DNA from: Stictocephala bisonia
Taxonomy: Eukaryota > Arthropoda > Insecta > Hemiptera > Membracidae
Assembly: GCA_035578905.1 (NCBI GenBank)
Contig: JAQJVL010000124.1
Coordinates: 1,986,616 to 2,050,615 of the forward strand
DNA: 64,000 bases
Direction of reading: 5' to 3'
Numbering within the stretch: position 1 is the stretch's first letter; each line of letters starts with the position of its first letter. Under the pieces are notes generated by a model. It was not told the origin of the DNA. It did no database searches and saw only the letters and a program-made list of their open reading frames with translations. Both the position numbers and the translations under genes were made by a program. Below, piece by piece: positions 43,291 to 55,530 of the stretch.

Positions 43291-44094
43291 TCCTTCTCAA
43301 CCTCTGGGATGAAATGTAGGAGTATATGGCCCAGTCTATCACCTTACTTGATATGTAGCTGGATCTAATCGATTGGTATATTAATTAAGAGAGAAATTTA
43401 GAGTATACTGACATTTTATTCTATATTAATATGTTGTGTATAAACATTTAATTTTAAATTGATCTACAGTATTAATAAGGAGAGTATATTTAAATTTTAT
43501 TTTAGTGTATCAAGAGTATTTTACGATTGTATCTAATATTACCATATTATGAATCAATATTTTCTTTTTAGTTTCATTTGATGCCATAAATTAGTAATAA
43601 TTTATTTGTATGTTACAAATAAATTTATAAAAACAAGTTAAAGTTTACTATTTTATTTATTCAATGTAATGTCATGTATTACATTCTCTGTTTTACTAAT
43701 GTGTAATTAGAAACCACGATCACATTCTACTCTGATTAAGCGTTTTATTTTGCATTTGTAATATAATGTTTTCGTATATGATCTTAGAAAATGAAATAAA
43801 GTTAAGTTTCAATGAATAAAAAGTTATTAAAGGGATGTTATTAAATAATAACACGAGCTACGGCTAAAATAACGGAACCCTTTCATCATATTCAAAGGGC
43901 TGGTCAACAAAAAAGGGAGGCAGTCTGTAATTGAATATTGCCAATTTTTTACTTTTTACTCAAAGGCTCCATTTTCGTAAATGTGATTAATATACATTTT
44001 GCAATTTTACAAACGTAATTGATAGATGTATTACGACCTCTTAATGTGTTTAGATCATATAATATATTAATAATTTATGAGACACCGACATAAC
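43291..44094. other. AT-rich unassigned sequence
   Basis: No gene or family member was recognised. Confidence 0.45.
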
Positions 44095-44404
44095 GTATGT
44101 GTATTTGGAGGTGATTATGAATTATTACATGAGTGTGAATAACCTGTGTAGACTGGTTACTAACTAAAGTCGACTTATTCCTAAAAACAGCTATTTTTCA
44201 ATAGCTTGGATACCAAACCACCTAGTATTAGTCTGATTTTCAGCTAGTGACAAGTTTTCCCCTACACAACATCTGGACCCTGACTAACATCAAACTCGGA
44301 CACGTCTAGACTTTTTAGTAGTGTTCATGTCAATAGCAGCCATTACGAGGACGCCGAGGTGGTATAAAGATGTCTGAGAACAGAACCTATTTCCTACAGT
44401 CTCC
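44095..44404 (-). mobile_element. SINE-like repeat, copy 3, running into the 74-bp satellite
   Basis: Shares ACTAACTAAAGTCGACTTATTCC, CAATAGC, TAGTxTTAGTCTGATTTTCAGCTAG, CCCCTACACAACATCTGGAC and AGAACCTATTTCCTACAGTCTCCACATAAC with copies 2 and 4, in the same order. It passes without interruption into the first satellite monomer at 44405. Confidence is high for homology, lower for the exact SINE class. Confidence 0.75.
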
Positions 44405-47400
44405 ACATAACTTTGTTCTCAAGAAGCTGGTTTGCAACACTATGTCATCAGCGGCGATATATACCAGTAACCCTTATCACAACACTTTGTCCTCAAAAAG
44501 CTGGTTTGCAACACTATGTCATCAGCGGCGATATATACAAGTAACCCTTATCACAACACTTTGTCCTCGAGAAGCTGGTTTGCAACACTATGTCATCAGC
44601 GGCGATATATACCAGTAAGCCTTATCACAACACTTTGTCCTCAAGAAGCTGGTTTGCAGCACTGTGTCACCAGTGCCGATATATACCAGTAACCCTTATC
44701 ACAACACTTTGTCCTCAAGAAGCTGGTTTGCAACACTATGTCATCAGCGGCGATATATACCAGTAACCCTTATCACAACACTTTGTCCTCAAAAAGCTGG
44801 TTTGCAACACTATGTCATCAGCGGCGATATATACAAGTAACCCTTATCACAACACTTTGTCCTCAAGAAGCTGGTTTGCAGCACTGTGTCACCAGTGCCG
44901 ATATATACCAGTAACCCTTATCACAACACTTTTTCCTCAAAAAGCTGGTTTGCAACACTATGTCATCAGTGGCGATATATACAAGTAACCCTTATCACAA
45001 CACTTTGTCCTCAAAAAGCTGGTTTGCAACACTATGTCATCAGCGGCGATATATACAAGTAACCCTTATCACAACACTTTGTCCTCAAAAAGCTGGTTTG
45101 CAACACTATGTCATCAGCGGCGATATATACAAGTAACCCTTATCACAACACTTTGTCCTCAAGAAGCTGGTTTGCAGCACTGTGTCACCAGTGCCGATAT
45201 ATACCAGTAACCCTTATCACAACACTTTGTCCTCAAAAAGCTGGTTTGCAGCACTGTGTCACCAGTGCCGATATATACCAGTAACCCTTATCACAACACT
45301 TTGTCCTCAAGAAGCTGGTTTGCAACACTATGTCATCAGCGGCGATATATACCAGTAACCCTTATCACAACACTTTGTCCTCAAAAAGCTGGTTTGCAAC
45401 ACTATGTCATCAGCGGCGATATATACAAGTAACCCTTATCACAACAATTTGTCCTCAAGAAGCTGGTTTGCAGCACTGTGTCACCAGTGCCGATATATAC
45501 CAGTAACCCTTATCACAACACTTTGTCCTCAAAAAGCTGGTTTGCAACACTATGTCATCAGCGGCGATGTATACAAGTAACCCTTATCACAACACTTTGT
45601 CCTCAAAAAGCTGGTTTGCAACACTATGTCATCAGCGGCGATATATACAAGTAACCCTTATCACAACACTTTGTCCTCAAAAAGCTGGTTTGCAACACTA
45701 TGTCATCAGCGGCGATATATACAAGTAACCCTTATCACAACACTTTGTCCTCAAGAAGCTGGTTTGCAGCACTGTGTCACCAGTGCTGATATATACCAGT
45801 AACCCTTATCACAACACTTTGTCCTCAAGAAGCTGGTTTGCAACACTATGTCATCAGCGGCGATATATACCAGTAACCCTTATCACAACACTTTGTCCTC
45901 AAAAAGCTGGTTTGCAACACTATGTCATCAGCGGCGATATATACCAGTAACCCTTATCACAACACTTTGTCCTCAAAAAGCTGGTTTGCAACACTATGTC
46001 ATCAGCGGCGATATATACCAGTAACCCTTATCACAACACTTTGTCCTCAAGAAGCTGGTTTGCAGCACTGTGTCACCAGTGCCGATATATACCAGTAACC
46101 CTTATCACAACACTTTGTCCTCAAGAAGCTGGTTTGCAGCACTGTGTCACCAGTGCCGATATATACCAGTAACCCTTATCACAACACTTTGTCCTCAAGA
46201 AGCTGGTTTGCAACACTATGTCATCAGCGGCGATATATACCAGTAACCCTTATCACAACACTTTGTCCTCAAAAAGCTGGTTTGCAACACTATGTCATCA
46301 GCGGCGATATATACCAGTAACCCTTATCACAACACTTTGTCCTCAAGAAGCTGGTTTGCAGCACTGTGTCACCAGTGCCGATATATACCAGTAACCCTTA
46401 TCAAAACACTTTGTCCTCAAGAAGCTGGTTTGCAACACTATGTCATCAGCGGCGATATATACCAGTAACCCTTATCACAACACTTTGTCTTCAAGAAGCT
46501 GGTTTGCAGCACTGTGTCACCAGTGCCGATATATACCAGTAACCCTTATCACAACACTTTGTCCTCAAGAAGCTGGTTTGCAACACTATGTCATCAGCGG
46601 CGATATATACCAGTAACCCTTATCACAACACTTTGTCTTCAAGAAGCTGGTTTGCAGCACTGTGTCACCAGTGCCGATATATACCAGTAACCCTTATCAC
46701 AACACTTTGTCCTCAAGAAGCTGGTTTGCAACACTTTGTCATCAGTGGCGATATATACCAGTAACCCTTATCACAACACTTTGTCCTCAAGAAGCTGGTT
46801 TGCAGCACTGTGTCACCAGTGCCGATATATACCAGTAACCCTTATCACAACACTTTGTCCTCAAGAAGCTGGTTTGCAACACTATGTCATCAGCGGCGAT
46901 ATATACCAGTAACCCTTATCACAACACTTTGTCCTCAAAAAGCTGGTTTGCAACACTATGTCATCAGCGGCGATATATACAAGTAACCCTTATCACAACA
47001 CTTTGTCCTCAAGAAGCTGGTTTGCAGCACTGTGTCACCAGTGCCGATATATACCAGTAACCCTTATCACAACACTTTGTCCTCAAAAAGCTGGTTTGCA
47101 ACACTATGTCATCAGCGGCGATGTATACAAGTAACCCTTATCACAACACTTTGTCCTCAAAAAGCTGGTTTGCAACACTATGTCATCAGCGGCGATATAT
47201 ACAAGTAACCCTTATCACAACACTTTGTCCTCAAAAAGCTGGTTTGCAACACTATGTCATCAGCGGCGATATATACAAGTAACCCTTATCACAACACTTT
47301 GTCCTCAAGAAGCTGGTTTGCAGCACTGTGTCACCAGTGCTGATATATACCAATAACCCTTATCACAACACTTTGTCCTCAAGAAGCTGGTTTGCAACAC

Positions 47401-48778
47401 TATGTCATCAGCGGCGATATATACCAGTAACCCTTATCACAACACTTTGTCCTCAAAAAGCTGGTTTGCAACACTATGTCATCAGCGGCGATATATACCA
47501 GTAACCCTTATCACAACACTTTGTCCTCAAAAAGCTGGTTTGCAACACTATGTCATCAGCGGCGATATATACCAGTAACCCTTATCACAACACTTTGTCC
47601 TCAAGAAGCTGGTTTGCAGCACTGTGTCACCAGTGCCGATATATACCAGTAACCCTTATCACAACACTTTGTCCTCAAGAAGCTGGTTTGCAGCACTGTG
47701 TCACCAGTGCCGATATATACCAGTAACCCTTATCACAACACTTTGTCCTCAAGAAGCTGGTTTGCAACACTATGTCATCAGCGGCGATATATACCAGTAA
47801 CCCTTATCACAACACTTTGTCCTCAAAAAGCTGGTTTGCAACACTATGTCATCAGCGGCGATATATACCAGTAACCCTTATCACAACACTTTGTCCTCAA
47901 GAAGCTGGTTTGCAGCACTGTGTCACCAGTGCCGATATATACCAGTAACCCTTATCAAAACACTTTGTTCTCAAGAAGCTGGTTTGCAACACTATGTCAT
48001 CAGCGGCGATATATACCAGTAACCCTTATCACAACACTTTGTCTTCAAGAAGCTGGTTTGCAGCACTGTGTCACCAGTGCCGATATATACCAGTAACCCT
48101 TATCACAACACTTTGTCCTCAAGAAGCTGGTTTGCAACACTATGTCATCAGCGGCGATATATACCAGTAACCCTTATCACAACACTTTGTCCTCAAGAAG
48201 CTGGTTTGCAGCACTGTGTCACCAGCGCCGATATATACCAGTAACCCTTATCACAACACTTTGTCCTCAAGAAGCTGGTTTGCAGCACTATGTCACCAGT
48301 GCCGAAATAAACAGTAACCCTTATCACAAAACTTTGTCCTCAAGAAGCTGGTTTGCAGCTCTATGTCACCAGCGTCGATATACACCAGTAACCCTTATCA
48401 CAACACTTTGTCCTCAAGAAGCTGGTTTGCAACACTATGTCATCAGCGGCGATATATACCAGTAACCCTTATCACAACACTTTGTCCTCAAAAAGCTGGT
48501 TTGCAACACTATGTCATCAGCGGCGATATATACCAGTAACCCTTATCACAACACTTTGTCCTCAAGAAGCTGGTTTGCAGCACTATGTCACCAGTGCCGA
48601 TATAAACAGTAACCCTTATCACAAAACTTTGTCCTCAAGAAGCTGGTTCGCAGCACTGTGTCACCAGTGCCGATATATACCAGTAACCCTTATCACAACA
48701 CTTTGTCCTCAAGAAGCTGGTTCGCAGCACTATGTCACCAGCGCCGACATATATACTAGTAACCCTTATCACATCACT
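44405..48778. repeat. 74-bp satellite array, about 59 monomers of two types
   Basis: The period is 74 bp (AACACTTTGT at 44481, 44555 and 44629). Type A has GCAACACTATGTCATCAGCG. Type B has GCAGCACTGTGTCACCAGTG. Both share CTCAAGAAGCTGGTTTGCA, CGATATATACCAGTAACCC and TTATCACAACACTTTGTC. A higher-order copy of 21 monomers (1,554 bp) is marked by the GCGGCGATGT variant at 45561 and 47115, the TCAAAACAC variant near 46402 and 47956, and GTCTTCAAG near 46486 and 48040. The last monomers (48290-48778) are the most diverged. Frames of 82-161 codons in it are artefacts. Confidence 0.97.
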
Positions 48779-48970
48779 TCTAAATGTTTACTTTATGTGA
48801 TTATTTTTCATTTTTTCTTTTTTAAAATTTTTATGATAAATGCGGATTCCTTATACAGTCCTTGTACTACTTCTACTGTAAGTTCGTATATAAATAAAAC
48901 GGTAATATTTTTGTACGCTTAATGAATCAAGGATATTAATTGTTCGTACTATCACAAAAAATGTGTTAAT

Positions 48971-49333
48971 GCTAACTATGATTACTGTCCACAGATCACG
49001 GAGGCACTGTCTCTAATGTCAAACTTTGATCATTTGTCAGGGCTAAATAGCATTGTTGTCCAAATATCACAGAGGCACTATATCTTGTGTCAGTCCACAT
49101 ATCATGGAGGCTCTGACTCTATTGTCAAACTTTGATCATTTGTCAGGGCTAAATATCATTGTTGTCCAAATATCACAGAGGCACTATCTCTAATGTCAAA
49201 CTTTGATCGTGTGTCAGGGCTAACTGTGATTTTTGTCCACACATCATGGAGGCTCTCTGTCTCTACTGCCAAACTTTGATCATATGTCAGGGCTAACTTT
49301 GATTATTGTCCACAGATCACGGAGGCACTGTCT
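48971..49333 (+). repeat. Tandem repeat that reiterates the SCYL2 splice acceptor and exon start
   Basis: About six imperfect units of 50-72 bp run up to and into the exon at 49316. Each unit has the order GGCTAA..., a GTCCA(C/A)A(G/T)ATCA acceptor-like block, GGAGGC(A/T)CT, and then CAAACTTTGATCAT.TGTCAG. The blocks sit near 48984-49009, 49056-49080, 49093-49115, 49162-49190 and 49235-49258, and the last is the real exon start. Only the most distal copy (AG at 48993-48994) keeps the same CCACAG|ATCACGGAGGCACTGTCT junction as the real exon. Intermediate copies have CAAATATCAC or CCACATATCAT, which remove the AG at that position. The repeat therefore arose by duplication of an intron-exon boundary. 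Confidence 0.85.
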
Positions 49334-49436
49334 TTCCTTCACTACTCAGGACACAACCTACACCGGAACGTCTGTCCTAGTAGTATTTTGGTGACCAAGA
49401 AAGGCACTTGGAAGTTGGGTGGGCTGGAGTTCACAG
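49316..49436 (+). CDS. Scyl2: SCYL2 (SCY1-like pseudokinase 2) internal exon, catalytic-loop region
   Basis: An internal exon of 121 nt, phase 0 in and phase 1 out, encodes 40 residues starting ITEALSFLHYSGHNLHRNVC and ending TWKLGGLEFT. This matches the SCYL2 family segment from the helix before the catalytic loop to the degenerate DFG region. SCYL2 (CVAK104) is a clathrin-coat-associated pseudokinase that acts in endosome and Golgi trafficking. Visible pseudokinase marks: the canonical HRDLKPxN loop reads HRNVCPSS, so the catalytic Asp, Lys and metal-binding Asn are replaced by Asn18, Cys20 and Ser23. The DFG position reads GLE, comparable to GFD in vertebrate SCYL2. The acceptor is ...TTGTCCACAG (AG at 49314-49315) and the donor is GGTAAGAA (GT at 49437). 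Upstream exons, which should encode the N-lobe, were not found in the 49 kb to the left. The 5' end of this exon is repeated in the preceding intron. Family assignment is confident; the orthologue name is inferred from recall, not from a search. Confidence 0.9.
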
Positions 49437-49509
49437 GTAAGAATGAATTAAATAACTTTTAATGGAGGTTACATTTATTTAAAACCTTTTTATAACTTTT
49501 TCATAGCAT

Positions 49510-49573
49510 TGATTCTTTGACAAATCTCTCTGGTCTGAGGAATGTAAACATGAATTACCGAGATCGATCACCC
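49510..49573 (+). repeat. Single diverged copy of the palindrome-arm motif
   Basis: TCTCTCTGGTCTGAGGAA ... GAGATCGATCACCC matches, with changes, the right arm of the 7166-7473 palindrome (CCTCTGGTCTGAGGAAGG ... GAAATCGATCACC). It lies about 75 bp downstream of the SCYL2 exon donor. Confidence 0.7.
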
Positions 49574-50439
49574 TTGTAGTTTTAAATGTTGTATACATAA
49601 TTTGTAAAAAAGATGTCACTTGCGACGAATCATTATTTTTATAATATTACCATTACTATATCAATCATCAGTATAAAAATCATAGCACTTACTACAATTT
49701 CATATTTTTCAAAACGTCATAAATAAAGCCGTGGTCAGCTTAAAGCATCAACACGTAAATGTCTATACAGTATTTTCCACAGCTTTATCTAGATATTTAT
49801 TTCCATAAGTGAATCAATTCGCACAACATATCTCGAGCTAGGAATGATAAAATAACTTGATTAGGTTAATATAAAAGCTTAAGAGCCATTGACGGTGGGA
49901 AGAATATTAGAGACGTTAAAATATACCGGGGCTCCACCCCACTGGCCCTAAATGTTTCATTGATTTTCCATCTCTACAATTTCTTTTGAAATGCATCTTT
50001 GCAGTGCCTTTAAAACATTTATCTCGTATAAAAAAATTAACAGTTAATAAATATTAAATAAATATATATAACAAAAATTTGTTTAGTAATAATAGTAACA
50101 AAATAAAAAAAACAGTAATAAATATTTGACTATTGCTTCTAGTAGTCCATTATTTACATTTGAACAGTTGTTACTTCAATTAATTTAAATCTATCCATAC
50201 TATTCTTGTGGTCGAAAAACATACTTTGAGGAATTCCCATGCCCTTTAGATTAAACATATTAGAGACTTATTTGCAAAACTCCGAATAGGGACAGATTTT
50301 TTAACATCTCAGTCGTTAAAATTTATTAAGAAATAAGGGATGAGTGGTGTTAGCAAAAATTGCTTCACGTATTTTGCAAAAAGATTATTCACAATGACAA
50401 ATTCGTCTTTTTACTTCACCAGGCTAATGGAAACGTACA

Positions 50440-50600
50440 CGTTTTTTATTCGCCGGTCCCACATTCTATTTGAGCCCCGTTGGGACCGTTTAGTTACAGC
50501 CCTCAGACGGCCCTTCGCTAGCTTGCGTGACCTAAGAGGTACATAAATACGAAGGGCTGGCCTGTTTATGTCCCTTGGAGTGACATTAATTTATGGTTAC
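50440..50600. other. GC-rich fragment with internal inverted repeat
   Basis: GCCCTTCG (50511-50518) and CGAAGGGC (50551-50558) are complementary across about 32 nt. The segment is GC-richer than the surrounding intron and is probably an old transposon fragment of unknown family. Confidence 0.35.
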
Positions 50601-51050
50601 TAAAGACCTATAAGCGTTTGGAGGGCATAATTAAAACTGTGAGCACAAAATACTTAAAAAACAGCAAAATAATTACTCTTATTTGATATAGATCTTGTAT
50701 CAATCAAAACAGGGTTGAATATCGATTACTCCATTGAATGATAGGTATATTTATTAAAATTTGTTAACACATGAATATTGCTTCAACTTCTCATCATCGA
50801 TCTATAATCCTTATATATATCGCTAGAAGATAGTTTTTTTAATTTATTTTTATTTGTTATGTATTGATTTATGTTTTTACATAAATCCTCCTATATTTCT
50901 TTAAGGAAACCCAATTTAAAAAATTTACTCCCGTTTGTATACGTGAATAGAGTTCTTAATTGTTCAATATTTTCATCCCTAAAGATACGTGAATTAAAAT
51001 ATTAAAACTATTGACTCAAAGTATGTTTTTTTGACCGTGAGTCTCAAATG

Positions 51051-51175
51051 ATCAGCTGTTTTTGTGGTCCATTGTGGAGCGCTACTGTAGTCCCATGTAA
51101 ATGTAATGCAGTTTAAACCAGCTGTTGTGGCAGACCTCACTAGCTAACCAAATTACAGGCACAAATATCCCTAAT
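51051..51175 (+). repeat. Dispersed repeat matching 36968-37090
   Basis: TTTTTGTGGTCCATTGTGGA and ATGTAATGCAGTTTAAACCA are identical or nearly so in both copies, over about 120 bp. The right part (AAATTACxGxCACAA) is more diverged. Confidence 0.85.
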
Positions 51176-53214
51176 ACATTAATTTTCTATTGTATGTGTA
51201 TATAGTGAAGGATTGTATACCATTTCAACGTCAGTAGGAATGTAAATAATCGTGTTTATAATATACAGAAGGTTAGATCTTTCATAATGTTAAATTAGGA
51301 AAAGTTTTAAGCATCGTTTTATTTGCACCTGAATGAAATTCATGAAGGTTTCAATGGTAAATCTAAATAAGTTATTTTATCTGTTTAATTAATCATGATC
51401 TGTTAAACAATAATATATTTAATTAACGTTAAAAAAAGGCTACGTAACAGCATTGCGTATTTATACTAATGAATAGGTAGCAAGGTGAATTCAGTGAATG
51501 AGATACTGTAAATAAATATAAAATTATAAATGTTTTGTATATTTTTCGTACTAATATTTTAGTACAAAGTCACAGGCTGATGCTAAAGCCTGATATTCCA
51601 CAAGCACGCGAAACGTGCAGGAGTATCCACTAGTTACTATTGAGTCACGTTTTCAAGTTGGTGTTTCCAGTTCTAGTAAGATATAAACATCACTAATCAA
51701 GACCTCATGATAATACTACTATACTAAAAGATCTCAGATCACATGGTTCTCATAGGTTTTCAGATCGTTAATTTTTCTTCCATTTCAATAAAAGCCCATG
51801 TTGGTTGACGTTAATACATTTTTGAGCTAATCGTATAAATTTTACATTTTCACAACCTAGTTCTATTTAAAACGTCCGTTTTAACAAAATGATTCTCTCA
51901 CATCGGATTGTAAATACTGATTGTTTCTATTTGTATTAATATGAAATACCAGTTCTGTGTACTTTATACCCGGCTGACAATGCTTTCAGTCACAAAAAAT
52001 GTGTTTTCCCTGTTATTTATCTATTGAATTTATTAATTGGCATATCGTTGGCTTTGGCATGATATATTCTATGAGTCATGTGTCCTAACATGTTTGGGTA
52101 GAAAGTATAGTTTTTTATATTTGATTTTGAAATTTTTAAACAGCCGCCATTTTTAAATTGACCATCATGGACATTTAGCCTTTTACATAAAATATATAAT
52201 TCTAAGATCAACCACCATACGAAAATTCAGTATTGTATGTCAAATGGTTTTTGAGATATTTATTTTTTTTTTTTAAACACACACAGACAGAAAACTAATC
52301 GAAATAGGAAAAATGTTATATTGCATTATTTGCTTGTATTGACCTGACCAACAATCCTCTAAATTATGCCAAATTTGAAGCTAGACACCATGTAGACTAC
52401 ACTTTGTATTTTTACATTTAATGTAAATTATATATGACTTCAAGGTTTTAATATACAAAAGACTTTAATCTAAAATAATAAAGAGATCTTAGTTTCATCA
52501 AGTAATCACGTTGCGTAAGAAGCAACCGATCATGCATCGTAAAGCGATTGCTGAGAAATATCCCTCTATTTTTCCCCTCAACTTCCCCACTCCTCTCCCA
52601 GGAGCATTGTTTGTTCCTCATTAACCCCCGGTCAAGGCCATTTCGTACTTCTAGAATTACCTCTATCTTCTTTTTTCTTTAGGGCTTATTTACGTCACTT
52701 ATTAAAGATTTTATTTAACCAGTTGATATTATTAGTTACTGATTTTAAAACAATAAATTGAATTTTTATCGTGACCAATAAGAGAAAGCGACAGTGCGGT
52801 AAAATATTTGACATACTGATAAACACTTATTTGATTGATGGTGAAATACAGAGTGTACTATACAATTTTAGTGCTATGTTTAACGCTTTGAACATATAAT
52901 GAATATTTGTACTAGAAAATTGGTAGCGCTCCGCCAGTCTCCTTTGTTACTTAGAATATTACATTGCTAGTCAGGTAAACATTTGTTAAAGTGGTTACTA
53001 TCTAGCTATACAAAGTAATTATTCTAATTTATATATACATAAGAGAAATACCTCACTCAATCATAATTAATTCTTCCATTTCCCGTAATCCTACAGAGCT
53101 TAAATGTGGTTCAAAAGTTTGTAGAAGGCTAAATATGATAACTTAAGTATTTTCATCTTGATAAAATACTCCTAAGGGGTAGAAACTTCCCCTAAAAGAT
53201 TGTTCCATAAGAAT

Positions 53215-53620
53215 AACATTAGGTTGATTTTTGTGAATTAATGATAGCTGTTTTGTAAGTAAATAAACATGTTTATTTTGTATGTTTGACATTTAACCTA
53301 TTGATGCATTCAGAGTTTACCATTGATTAAACTTTATCTATTTATCTTCCAGCTGTTAAACAAAATCGAATGAAATGAATACGATTGAAATAGGACGAGT
53401 AACATTATTGGAGTTTTATACTGATAAATATATAAGTAATGTGAGTGAGATACTTTAATATCGAGTAAAATCATAAATTAAATACTATGATTTTACTCGA
53501 TACAGTTTAATCACCAAAATTCGTTGTTAAGTCACTTGCCGAGGCCGAAGGCCGAGGTGTCACGAGCGCAGTGAGTGGCGGGGTTGTCATGCGAAGCGTG
53601 CTGGGGTCTCCCCTAGTATC
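53215..53620 (-). mobile_element. Dispersed element with GC-rich hairpin head (minus-strand copy)
   Basis: The reverse complement matches 36787-37390: CACCTCGGCCTTCGGCCTCG hairpin, CACTCACTGCGCTCGTGAC, GTATCTCACTCACATTAC, and a distal CAGCTG/AAACATG block. The plus-strand right end reads GGGGTCTCCCCTAGT, parallel to the ACTAGAGGACACCC start of the other copy. It also contains TACTATGATTTTACTCGATA facing its near complement (53460-53502), a short internal inverted repeat. Confidence 0.7.
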
Positions 53621-54524
53621 ATTATAAATATAATTATTATGAAGTAAAAAAACTATGTATTAATTAATTGTAAAATAGTTTAAACACATTCTAAAGTATG
53701 TTTAAATATGGACTCAAATTAAAAAAGATTAACAATTATAAGTAAATTACTCTTTTAAAAAATACAACGAAATTTTTAATCGTTGATGACACTGATTTTC
53801 ATATGGATATGAACAGTGAACATGCAAATATGGTTACAGCGTTTAAATTGTTATTTCACAAATATAAATATATGTTTGCCAGTTAATTGATATAGTGAGG
53901 TTACGAGGTAGGGAGATTAGTAGCCTTGACATAACATCTTGGAGAAATAAATATGTTGTTTTATTTCATTTAATTTTCGTAACATACGTGATGTGCATGA
54001 TCGTTGTTTAATTTGGCTATAGATGGTTTTAAGTACCGAAAATGTATTGGTTGGAAACTATTACGTAAAACGAACCACTACTTCTCATTCATCTGTGGTT
54101 AAGTGGTATAGAGGACTAAATAGTCCTAACTACACCACATACATAAAGATACACTAATCAGATACTTTTTTATTTAATTTCCTTTCATCTAATTTCATTT
54201 AATTTTCATACAATTATCTTCATTGTACAATGTACAAGTATATTAAAGGTATTTTGATCAGCATGTAGATATGTTCGTAAAAACATAATTGGGCCCATAA
54301 TAGATCTAATTGGTTCTTCCCAGGTGATTCCTAGATATAATTTAAGAGGATGGTAACAAAAAAGTGTCTTAGATTGCATACTAAGATAATCAAAGGTAGG
54401 GGTTTTTTTTAAACAAAAGGGCTACTAATTTAAATATGGTTTCTACAAAAGTAGGTTGAAGAGCATTTACAGAACTTAAAATCAGTTAACAATAAAAAAA
54501 ATCAGATTAAATTAATTTTAAAAA

Positions 54525-54785
54525 TATAGTCGTTAGCGTCGTTGGTTGAGTCTAGCTTCATTCTCGTCAAGGTTCTCAGTTCGATCCCAATCAGAGTCGT
54601 AATAAATGTTGAGAGGGATCAGCTGATAACCACTGGCTGTTCATTTGTCATAGGGATATTGATTAAGTACACTTTCTGAGGAATAGTCAGCCTTAGTTTG
54701 TAACAATGACTTCGTTCGTTCAACTACACTCATCACACTCATTCTAAATCCATATTCACCCACATCTTGACGATGACATTTAAAT
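54525..54785 (+). mobile_element. tRNA-derived SINE copy with A and B boxes
   Basis: TAGCGTCGTTGG (54534-54545) fits the Pol III A box and GTTCGATCC (54579-54587) fits the B box. Spacing between them is about 33 nt, as in tRNA promoters. The body (TCTGAGGAATAGTCAGCCTT, TAACAATGAC, CATCACACTCATTC, CATATTCACCC) matches the minus strand of copy 4 at 60760-60860. No tRNA fold or intact tRNA was seen, and it lies in sense orientation within the SCYL2 intron. Confidence 0.75.
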
Positions 54786-55019
54786 AACAAGTACAATAAA
54801 TATATATTAAAGCAAAATAACGCATAACTGATAGAGAATTTAAACAAGAATGTTAAGAAATTTGGATATAAAAAAGGATAAACAATTATACTTCTGGTAG
54901 CCAATATAGGATGATATCATTGTCAGTTATGGGTTACGTTTTGTTAGTTTATTTTGTAGAAAACAATTTAAAGAGTGGTTACCCTTTTGTAAAAATAGCC
55001 AAACATTTGTTTCGAAGCT

Positions 55020-55530
55020 AGGCCAGGCATCTCATTCGGTGTTACTTGACATACCTGCGGCAAGTAGCCTAATGAAGGCGTCAGAATAATGCAGGAAGTA
55101 GCCTTTGATATACGATCAAAGGTTCAAGTCGAGAGGGGATAGGTTTCACCACAGGAACTTTGTTACTACTTTGTGCTTATTCAAGTAACTAGGGCACATA
55201 ATATGGGGTGACTTTATCACGATAAGATGTATGTGTAGTGTGTAGATTGAAAACACCGTTAGCTACATGTTAGACCAGTCGTGGAGGAGACATGACTAAC
55301 CGTCTGCTCTCCCACCATAGGTTAGACCAGCTAGTTAGCTGACTGTGAAAGAAACATAAAAGGTTGCTTGAGGAGTTAGCTACAACTCGTTGTAAGAATG
55401 TATTGGTGGATTGAAAACATTGTTAGCTGCGTTTTAGATCTGTGGTGGAGGAGAAATAGATGATCTCCCTACACCATAGCTATTGTTAGCTGACTGTCAT
55501 AGAATTACGTAAGGGTCCATTTTTGTCAGG
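55020..55530. repeat. Internally duplicated intronic repeat
   Basis: Two blocks about 170 bp apart (near 55244 and 55413) share GATTGAAAACA..GTTAGCT and GTGGAGGAGA. The phrase GTTAGCTGACTGT also occurs twice (55333, 55487). AAAGGTTCAAGTC at 55127-55139 is B-box-like but has no paired A box. The family is unknown. Confidence 0.55.

Noticed and set aside
48142..48922. Frames of 107 and 161 codons in the 74-bp satellite
   Set aside because: Frame stays open through a few monomers by chance. They lack any domain and the frame is closed elsewhere in the array.
55060..55145. Possible tRNA gene (B-box-like GGTTCAAGTC)
   Set aside because: No matching A box at the right spacing and no cloverleaf could be drawn.
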